DNA from: SG8-30 sp964406445
GTDB taxonomy: Bacteria; Pseudomonadota; Gammaproteobacteria; Steroidobacterales; Steroidobacteraceae
NCBI GenBank assembly: GCA_964406445.1
Contig: CAYORU010000024.1
Location: forward strand, 1-49,323
Direction: 5' to 3'
Length of the DNA stretch: 49,323 bases
Shown piece by piece: positions 42,192-49,323 of the stretch. Each line of letters begins with the position of its first letter. Position 1 is the stretch's first letter. A program made the position numbers and the translations under genes. Under the pieces are notes generated by a model. It worked only from the letters and a program-made list of their open reading frames with translations. It was not told the DNA's origin and made no database searches.

Positions 42192-43400
42192 TCAGGCGCC
42201 GCAGAAGTCGCGCAGCAGCCTCGGGATGCAGGCCTTGAAGCGGAAGTAGCCGGCGCGCGCCTCGGGCCAAGCGGCCTCGTCCCAGGGCCGGCGCAGCGTC
42301 TCGAGCGCGATGCCCTCGGCGCCGAGGCTCGTCCGCAAGCTGGCGAGCGCGGTCGCCGTGAGCCCGGCAGGGGCCTGCGAGGTGACCACCCGGTCGAGCC
42401 CGTGCCGGCGCGCCGCCGTCGCCACGTCCTGCACGGCCAGCACCCCGGCGCATTCCACGCCGAAGTGCGAGGCCGCCCGCGCGAGACCGTCCTCGATCGC
42501 GCCGGCGGCGAATCGCGCGGCCGGAGAGCCAGCATGGCCCAGGGTCGAGGCCGGCAGCGCAGCGACCGAGCGGGGCGTGGCCTCGAGCGGCCAGCTTTCG
42601 GCGTGCAGGTCCTCGTCGGTGAGCAGCAGCAGCACCGGGCCCGGACCCGGAGGGGCCGCCGGCGCGAGCGCGTCAGCGGCGGGCGGCGGCGCGTCCCCGG
42701 CGAGTGGCGCCGCCGACTCGTCGAGATCACCGCGCGGATCGAAGCGACCCGCGGTGTAGCTCGCGATGTTGGCGGCGCGCGCGAGATAGTGCTTGCCGGG
42801 CGTCTGCAGCCCCGCCACCCAGCGCCAGGACAGCGTGTTCGACGCGGGGTCCGCGTCGAGCAGGTGGTTGAAGAAAAAGTCCGCGCCGAGCTGCCAGGGC
42901 AGCCTGAGGGTGAAGATCCAGATGGAGGCGAACCACATGCGCGCGTGGTTGTGCAGCCAGCCAGTCTCGACGAGTTCCCGCGCCCAGTGGTCGAAGCACT
43001 CGATGCCGGTGTCCCCGGATTCGGCCCGCGCGAGGGCGTCGTGCAGGGCCGCTTCCGCTGCGCGCCGCGCGGCCAGGGCCTGGCGCTCGGTACGAAATCG
43101 ATCGAGCAAGGCGGGTCGCAGCTCGAGCCAGCCTTTCCAGTAGCTGCGCCAGCAGACCTCCTGGATGAACTTCTCCGCGGCGCCGGGGGAATGATGGCGC
43201 AGGACCGTTTGGATCACCTCGGCCTCGGTCAGCAAGCGGCGGCGGATCCACGGCGAAAGAAGGGAGACCTGCGCGTGGTTTCCCGGCCCCAGGTCGTAGT
43301 TCCGGCGCGTGGCGTAGTCGCGTCCAGCTCGCGGCGCGAAGGCAGCGAGGCGTTCGAGGCCTGCGGCGCGCGTCGGCCGCCAGGGGGCATCCAGCGTCAT
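42192..43400 (-). CDS. Photolyase/cryptochrome-like protein with swapped domain order
   Basis: 402 residues from ATG 43398-43400. Residues about 10-220 are the helical FAD-binding domain: TRRNYDLGPGNHAQVSLLSP (31-50), WLHNHARMWFASIW (148-161) and DADPASNTLSWRWVAG (182-197) hold the FAD and active-site contacts. A Pro/Ala-rich linker (about 221-254) follows, and then an alpha/beta stretch, VLLLLTDEDLHAESW to YFRFKACIPRLL, that looks like the photolyase N-terminal domain. In normal photolyases the alpha/beta domain comes first, so this protein appears circularly permuted. It may repair UV photoproducts or sense blue light. It is 33 bases downstream of eda and could be the last gene of that operon. 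Confidence 0.85.
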   Translation of the reverse strand: MTLDAPWRPTRAAGLERLAAFAPRAGRDYATRRNYDLGPGNHAQVSLLSPWIRRRLLTEAEVIQTVLRHHSPGAAEKFIQEVCWRSYWKGWLELRPALLDRFRTERQALAARRAAEAALHDALARAESGDTGIECFDHWARELVETGWLHNHARMWFASIWIFTLRLPWQLGADFFFNHLLDADPASNTLSWRWVAGLQTPGKHYLARAANIASYTAGRFDPRGDLDESAAPLAGDAPPPAADALAPAAPPGPGPVLLLLTDEDLHAESWPLEATPRSVAALPASTLGHAGSPAARFAAGAIEDGLARAASHFGVECAGVLAVQDVATAARRHGLDRVVTSQAPAGLTATALASLRTSLGAEGIALETLRRPWDEAAWPEARAGYFRFKACIPRLLRDFCGA

Positions 43401-43433
43401 GAGCGGCCGTTCGCGGCGCGGGGCCGCGCGGGT

Positions 43434-44063
43434 TCAGGCGGCGCGGGGCAGGGCGGCGGCGGCCTTGGCGGACTCGCGGATCGCGGTCCAGTCGCCGGCC
43501 GCGATGGCCGCCTCGGACGCGATCCACGACCCGCCGACGCAGGCGACGTTCGGCAACGCCAGGTACTCCCGGGCCAGCGCGGGCGTGACGCCGCCGGTCG
43601 GGCAGAAGCGGACCTCGGGGAACGGGCCGGCGAAGGCGCGGAGGGCGCCGGCGCCGCCGGCGACGTTGGCCGGAAACAGCTTGAAGCGGCTGCAGCCGTA
43701 CTCGAAGCCGCGCAGGATGTCGGAAGCCGTGGCGACCCCCGGCAGCCAGGGCGTGCCCTGCCGCGCCACGGCCGCGGCGAGGCCCTCCGTGAGTCCTGGC
43801 GAGACGAGCCCCGCGGCGCCGGCCTGAAGGCTGTCGCGGGCCTGCGCCGGGGTGCACACGGTGCCGGCCACCGCCGTCACGCCCGGCACGGCCGAGGCGA
43901 TGAGTTCGATCGCCGCGAGCGCGGCCGGCGTCCGCAGGGTCACCTCGATCACCGCGACACCGCCGTCGAGCAGCGCCTCGGCGAGCGGCACGGCCCGCGC
44001 CGCGTCGTGGACGGTGACCACCGGGATCACCGGGGAAATCGCCAGCAGTTCGTCGAGCGTCAT
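43434..44063 (-). CDS. eda: 2-keto-3-deoxy-6-phosphogluconate aldolase
   Basis: 209 residues from ATG 44061-44063, overlapping the edd stop (ATGA). Schiff-base lysine K128 in SRFKLFPA, catalytic E40 in VIEVTLRT and R44 are visible; the motif GTVCTP (68-72 region) is also typical. It cleaves KDPG to pyruvate and glyceraldehyde-3-phosphate, the last step specific to the Entner-Doudoroff pathway. It is the fourth gene of zwf-pgl-edd-eda. Confidence 0.96.
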   Translation of the reverse strand: MTLDELLAISPVIPVVTVHDAARAVPLAEALLDGGVAVIEVTLRTPAALAAIELIASAVPGVTAVAGTVCTPAQARDSLQAGAAGLVSPGLTEGLAAAVARQGTPWLPGVATASDILRGFEYGCSRFKLFPANVAGGAGALRAFAGPFPEVRFCPTGGVTPALAREYLALPNVACVGGSWIASEAAIAAGDWTAIRESAKAAAALPRAA

Positions 44064-45883
44064 GGCGTGGTGTCTCCGAACAGGAAGCTCGCGCCCTGGT
44101 CGGCGCGGCTCACGTGGCGGCGCATCAGCGAGAACAGCTCGCGGCCGGTGCCGTGCCCGGCATCGCCCGTCGGCGCGGCGGCCGGGCGCGCCGCGAGCTC
44201 GGCGGCGCTCACCGCGAGCTCCAGGCGTCCCGCCGCGGCATCCACGCGGATCAGGTCGCCGTCGCGCAGCCGCGCGAGCGGCCCTCCGTCGAGCGCCTCG
44301 GGCGTCACGTGGATGGCCGCGAGCACCTTGCCGGAGGCGCCGGACATGCGCCCGTCGGTGACCAGCGCGACCCGCCGCCCGCGGTCCTGCAGCGAGGACA
44401 GGAGCGGCGTCAGCTTGTGCAGCTCCGGCATGCCGTTCGCGCGCGGGCCCTGGAAGCGGAGTACGGCCACGAGGTCGGTGTCGAGCTGGTTGGCGCGAAA
44501 CGCGGCCTCGAAGTCGGCCTGGCTGTCGAAGACGCGCGCCGGCGCCTCGACGGTCCAGCGCTCGCGCGCGACCGCCGAGACCTTGACGATGGCCTGCCCG
44601 AGGTTGCCCTGCAGGCGCCGCAGGCCGCCTTCGTCGCTGAACGGCGCCTCGAGGCCGCGCAGCACCGAGGCGTCGAGCGTCTGCCCCGGCGGCTCGCGCC
44701 AGGCGAGTCGCGAATCCTCCAGCACCGGCACCCGCGCGTAGTCGGCGAGGCCCTCGCCCCAGACGCTGCGCGCGTCGCCGTGCAGCAGGCCGCCGGCGAG
44801 CAACTCGCGGGCGAGCAGCGCGAAGCCGCCCGCGGCCTGGAACTGGTTCACGTCGGCCGTGCCGTTCGGGTACATCCGCGCGAGCAGCGGCGTGACCGCC
44901 GAGATGTCCGCCATGTCGTCCCAGGTGAGCGTGAGCCCGATCGCCCGGGCCATGGCCACGAGGTGCATCGTGTGGTTGGTCGAGCCGCCGGTCGCCATCA
45001 GCGCGACCACGCCGTTGACGACGGACCGCTCGTCGACCGTGGCCGCGAACGATCCCGCGCCGCCGGCCTCGCCGCAGAGCGTTGCCGCACGCCAGGTCGC
45101 GGCGCGGGTCAGCGCGTCGCGAAGCGCCGTGCCGGGCGCGACGAAGGCCGCGCCCGGGACCATCAGGCCCATCGCCTCGAGCACCAGCTGGTTCGAGTTG
45201 GCGGTGCCGTAGAACGTGCAGGTGCCCGGCGCGTGGTAGGAGGCGGCCTCGGCCTCGAGCAGGGCCTCCTTGCCGACGCGCCCTTCCGCGTGCGCCTGCC
45301 GGATCCGCGCCTTCTCGGGGTTCGGGATGCCGCTGGGCATCGGCCCGGCCGGCACGAAGACGAGCGGCAGGTGCCCGAAGCTGGCTGCGCCGATGAAGAG
45401 TCCGGGAACGATCTTGTCGCAGACGCCGAGCAGCAGCGCCGCGTCGAAGGCCGCGTGCGAGAGCGAGACCGCGGTGGAGAGCGCGATGACGTCGCGCGAG
45501 AACAGCGACAGCTCCATGCCGGGGGCGCCCTGGGTGATGCCGTCGCACATGGCCGGCACGCCGCCGGCCACCTGCGCGGTCGCGCCTGCCTCGCGCGCGG
45601 CGGCGCGGATCAGCGCCGGATAGGCTTCCAGTGGCTGGTGCGCCGAGAGCATGTCGTTGTAGGCCGTGACGATGCCGAGGTTCGGCGCGCGGCCCGCACG
45701 CAGCGCGTCCTTGTCCTCGCCCGCCGCGGCAAAGGCGTGCGCGAGGTTGGCGCAGGCGAGCCGCGTGCGCGCGGGCGCCGCGAGGCGGGCCTCACGCATG
45801 CGCGACAGGTAATCGTCACGGCCCGCGCGGCTGCGCTCTGCGATCCGCGCCGTCACCTCGCCGATGACCGGGTGGATGCTCAT
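44060..45883 (-). CDS. edd: 6-phosphogluconate dehydratase
   Basis: 607 residues, full length for the IlvD/Edd family. The cysteines for the 4Fe-4S cluster are C113 (AMCDGITQG), C155 (GVCDKIVPG) and C222 (GTCTFYGTANS). The stretch NPEKARIRQAHAEGRVG between the second and third is typical of Edd rather than dihydroxyacid dehydratase. It dehydrates 6-phosphogluconate to KDPG. Start ATG 45881-45883 overlaps the pgl stop, and its stop overlaps the eda start, so translation is coupled both ways. The cluster is likely oxygen-sensitive. Confidence 0.96.
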   Translation of the reverse strand: MSIHPVIGEVTARIAERSRAGRDDYLSRMREARLAAPARTRLACANLAHAFAAAGEDKDALRAGRAPNLGIVTAYNDMLSAHQPLEAYPALIRAAAREAGATAQVAGGVPAMCDGITQGAPGMELSLFSRDVIALSTAVSLSHAAFDAALLLGVCDKIVPGLFIGAASFGHLPLVFVPAGPMPSGIPNPEKARIRQAHAEGRVGKEALLEAEAASYHAPGTCTFYGTANSNQLVLEAMGLMVPGAAFVAPGTALRDALTRAATWRAATLCGEAGGAGSFAATVDERSVVNGVVALMATGGSTNHTMHLVAMARAIGLTLTWDDMADISAVTPLLARMYPNGTADVNQFQAAGGFALLARELLAGGLLHGDARSVWGEGLADYARVPVLEDSRLAWREPPGQTLDASVLRGLEAPFSDEGGLRRLQGNLGQAIVKVSAVARERWTVEAPARVFDSQADFEAAFRANQLDTDLVAVLRFQGPRANGMPELHKLTPLLSSLQDRGRRVALVTDGRMSGASGKVLAAIHVTPEALDGGPLARLRDGDLIRVDAAAGRLELAVSAAELAARPAAAPTGDAGHGTGRELFSLMRRHVSRADQGASFLFGDTTP

Positions 45884-46601
45884 CGGGCCTCGCCTGCGGA
45901 ATCGTTGCCGGCGAACACGGCGACGCGGCCCTCGAGCGGCGCGAGTACGCGCGCCACCGGCAGGCCTCGCGCGGCGGCGGAGGAGAGAACGTCGAGCTTG
46001 CGCGCGCCCGCCAGCAGCAGGTAGACGGCACGCGCATCGGCGATCGCGCCGGCCGTCAGGCTGACCCGGGGCTCGCCGTCCGGGCCCTCGACCGCCACGA
46101 ACCGGCGGCCGACCGCGGCGAAGCCGGCCTCGTCGCCCGGAAACAGCGAGGCCACGTGCCCGTCCTCGCCCATGCCCAGCACCACGACGTCGAGCGGCCA
46201 GGGCAGGGCGTCCGACTCGGCCTCGAGGCGGTCCGCCGCGGCGGCAGGATCGAGGCCCGCGCGCCACAGCGGGAACATGCGCGCCGGGCGCGCGCGCGCG
46301 AGCATCAGGCGCTCGAGCTGGCCGGCGTTCGAGCGGGGGTGCGCGGGAGGAACCCAGCGCTCGTCGGTCAGCGTCACCTGCACGTGGCGCCACTCGAGGC
46401 TGCGGGCGCCGAGCAGTCGCAGCAGCTCGCCGGGGCTCGAGCCGCCGGGCAGGGCGAGCGAGGCCTCGCCGCGCAGCGTCAGCGCCTGCTCGAGATCGGC
46501 GACGACGCGGGCCGCCAGTGCGGCGGAGGCCTGCGCGAGCGAGGCGAAGCGATACAGCGGCCAGGGGCCGCGCGGGCGCAGCGGTGTCACGGGCAGGGTC
46601 A

Positions 46602-46602
<1 letters not shown>
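45880..46602 (-). CDS. pgl: 6-phosphogluconolactonase
   Basis: 240 residues from ATG 46600-46602; the zwf TGA and this ATG share a base (TGATG). Signatures: ALPGGSSPGELL (49-60 region), TLTDERWVPPAHPRSNAGQL and VLGMGEDGHVASLFPG, as in DevB/Pgl-type lactonases. It hydrolyses 6-phosphogluconolactone made by Zwf to 6-phosphogluconate, feeding Edd. Third position in pathway terms, second in the operon. Confidence 0.95.
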
Positions 46603-48068
<1,466 letters not shown>

Positions 48069-48095
48069 GCGGCGAAGGCCTCTTGGCGGCCAGGG

Positions 48096-48123
48096 CTGAC
48101 AACCGGTATCATACCGGTATTAT
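48096..48123 (+). promoter_or_regulatory. Predicted promoter of gntR
   Basis: -35 CTGACA (48096-48101) and -10 TATTAT (48118-48123), 16-bp spacer. The palindrome fills the spacer, so bound repressor would block RNA polymerase. Confidence 0.5.
48102..48118. promoter_or_regulatory. 17-bp perfect palindrome, probable GntR operator
   Basis: ACCGGTAT-C-ATACCGGT, a perfect 8-bp inverted repeat around one central base, midway between the divergent starts of zwf (48068) and gntR (48185). Its AT-bearing core stands out in this GC-rich DNA. Regulators of the GntR/HutC group bind short palindromes of this kind as dimers. The most likely binder is the adjacent regulator, which would control both itself and the Entner-Doudoroff operon. 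Confidence 0.75.
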
Positions 48124-48135
48124 CCGCCGAGGCAA
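48108..48135 (-). promoter_or_regulatory. Predicted promoter of zwf operon
   Basis: On the minus strand, -35 TTGCCT (48130-48135) and -10 TATGAT (48108-48113), 16-bp spacer. The -10 lies at the centre of the palindrome, and the two divergent promoters overlap. Confidence 0.5.
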
Positions 48136-48184
48136 GCCAGGGGCGCGCCCCGTCGGCGCAGGGCACCCCTTTCGGAGGGACGAC

Positions 48185-48940
48185 ATGGACGACCGCCAGT
48201 GGGCACGGGCGCTGCGCCGACAGCTCGACCAGGCCGACGCGCAGGCCCCCCTCTACGCCCGGCTCGAGCAGGCGCTTCAGGCGCTGATCGAGGCGCCGGG
48301 GCGGCGTCCCGCCGTCCTGCCCGGCGAACGCGCGCTTGCCGAGATGACCGGGCTGTCGCGGGTCACCGTGCGTCGGGCACTCTCCAACCTCGCCTCGCGC
48401 GGCCTGGTCCGCTCGAGGCCCGGCGCCGGGACTTTCGTCGGCGAGCGGATCGTGCGCTCGCTGTCGCGCCTGACCGGCTTCACCGAGGACCTGCGCGGAC
48501 GCGGCCTGAATCCCCGGGTGAAGTTCCTGGAGCGCGGCATGGGCGAGGCGACGCCGGAGGAGGCGATGGCGCTCGCCTGCGCGCCCGGCACGCCGGTCGT
48601 GCGCCTGCGTCGCCTGCGCTTCGGCGACGAGCGCGCGCTCGCCGTCGAGCGCACCGTCGTGCCGCGGGAATTCGTCCCCGACCCGGCGCTGGTCAGCGAG
48701 TCGCTCTACGACGCGCTCGAGTCGCGCGGCTTCCGGCCGGCCCGCGCGCTCCAGCGGCTGCGCGCTACCGCGATCGAGGGCGAGATCGCCCGCCTGATGA
48801 AGGTGCCGACCGGCACGCCCGGGCTCGAGATCGAGCGTCGCGCCAGCCTCGCCGACGGCCGCGCCGTGGAGTTCACGCGATCCGTCTATCGCGGCGACGC
48901 GTACGATTTCGTGGCCGAGCTTGAGGCCCAGTCGCGCTGA
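48185..48940 (+). CDS. GntR-family regulator with UTRA ligand domain (HutC type)
   Basis: 251 residues from ATG 48185, with GGAGGGA 4 nt upstream. The winged-helix domain spans about residues 20-88: LYARLEQALQALIE, LPGERALAEMTGLSRVTVRRALSNLASRGLVRSRPGAGTFV. The UTRA effector domain follows (about 100-245), ending EFTRSVYRGDAYDFVAEL, a typical UTRA C-terminus. UTRA domains bind small metabolites, often sugar phosphates or amino acids. Divergent from zwf with a shared palindrome, it probably represses the Entner-Doudoroff operon and itself. HexR, the usual RpiR-type regulator of these genes, is absent here. Confidence 0.93.
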   Translation: MDDRQWARALRRQLDQADAQAPLYARLEQALQALIEAPGRRPAVLPGERALAEMTGLSRVTVRRALSNLASRGLVRSRPGAGTFVGERIVRSLSRLTGFTEDLRGRGLNPRVKFLERGMGEATPEEAMALACAPGTPVVRLRRLRFGDERALAVERTVVPREFVPDPALVSESLYDALESRGFRPARALQRLRATAIEGEIARLMKVPTGTPGLEIERRASLADGRAVEFTRSVYRGDAYDFVAELEAQSR

Positions 48941-48992
48941 CCCGGGCGAGGGGTCGGCTGGCCGCGCCGGCCGAGAACCCGTGTCCGCGAAA

Positions 48993-49022
48993 CGAAAGGC
49001 CCCGGTCTCCCGGGGCCTTTCG
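48993..49022. terminator. Bidirectional terminator between gntR and hppA
   Basis: A perfect 13-bp stem with loop TCTC (49006-49009); GGCCCCGG core flanked by AAA on the left and TTT on the right, so both strands end in a short T-run. It separates the convergent gntR and hppA genes. Confidence 0.8.
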
Positions 49023-49056
49023 CGCATCGTGCCGGCGCAGGCCGGATCCCCTCCGG

Positions 49057-49084
49057 CCGATCACCGATCACTGGTCACCGATCA
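49057..49084 (+). repeat. Heptamer tandem repeat, 4 copies of CCGATCA
   Basis: CCGATCA, CCGATCA, CTGGTCA, CCGATCA in direct tandem, 5 bases before the hppA stop. The third copy differs at three positions. It has the same period as the array at 23324-23354 but a different unit. Confidence 0.85.
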
Positions 49085-49089
49085 CCCTC

Positions 49090-49323
<234 letters not shown>

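Noticed and set aside
49057..49084. CRISPR-like repeat
   Set aside because: The unit is only 7 bases with no spacers and no cas gene.

Overview
This 49.3-kb window has very high G+C throughout. It looks like one contiguous chromosomal segment of a Gram-negative proteobacterium, most likely a gammaproteobacterium of the Xanthomonadales/Nevskiales type. The support is a TonB-dependent receptor, several lipoproteins, a high-potential iron-sulfur protein (HiPIP), the M23 peptidase / small coiled-coil protein / bactofilin gene order, an Entner-Doudoroff operon and a proton-pumping pyrophosphatase. A gene that closely resembles BciA, the divinyl-chlorophyllide 8-vinyl reductase, raises the possibility that the organism makes bacteriochlorophyll; no other photosynthesis gene is visible. 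I cannot assign a genus. No rRNA, tRNA, CRISPR array, insertion sequence or prophage was seen. Genes are packed tightly: the longest stretch without a gene is about 206 bases (38262-38467).

Layout. 1-2851: 3' end of a HiPIP gene, a lipoprotein-type isoaspartyl methyltransferase, the tRNA-modifying TrmO, and a lone ParA ATPase. 3009-4756: M23 peptidase, coiled-coil membrane protein and bactofilin, an envelope/cell-shape cluster. 4812-6394: a DUF35 zinc-ribbon protein and a thiolase-fold protein without the usual nucleophilic cysteine, resembling the Ltp2-type aldolase complex. 6461-10878: exported aldo/keto reductase, small membrane protein, then FkbM methyltransferase, family-2 glycosyltransferase and a metal-motif lipoprotein with overlapping start/stop codons. 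10885-13054: pta-ackA. 13211-14278: TraB/GumN protein.

14356-25889 is a catabolic region. A deacylase/carboxypeptidase, aminotransferase, aldehyde dehydrogenase, two-subunit CoA-transferase, second aminotransferase and S9 peptidase lie on the + strand, followed by a DmpA/BapA-type P1 peptidase on the - strand and a divergent amino-acid permease. Together they could release unusual (for example beta- or omega-) amino acids from peptides and turn them into acyl-CoAs.

25908-35957 is a six-gene minus-strand operon: TPR-sulfotransferase, TonB-dependent receptor, Rieske oxygenase of the choline-monooxygenase type, GcvT-like folate-binding protein, and two PYROXD2/CrtI-like flavoproteins. An exported amidohydrolase is transcribed divergently (36034-37356). 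This is the best candidate for an undescribed system: import followed by oxidative demethylation of an N- or O-methylated compound.

37383-43400: a second deacylase, a CBS protein, the BciA-like reductase, a Tat-exported flavin amine oxidase overlapping a cytochrome c lipoprotein (a NicA2/CycN-like arrangement), and a photolyase-like protein whose two domains appear in swapped order. 43434-48068: a complete Entner-Doudoroff operon, zwf-pgl-edd-eda, divergent from a GntR/UTRA regulator (48185-48940). A perfect 17-bp palindrome sits between the two, inside the likely promoters of both. The window ends with a strong bidirectional terminator, a heptamer repeat array and the 3' end of hppA.
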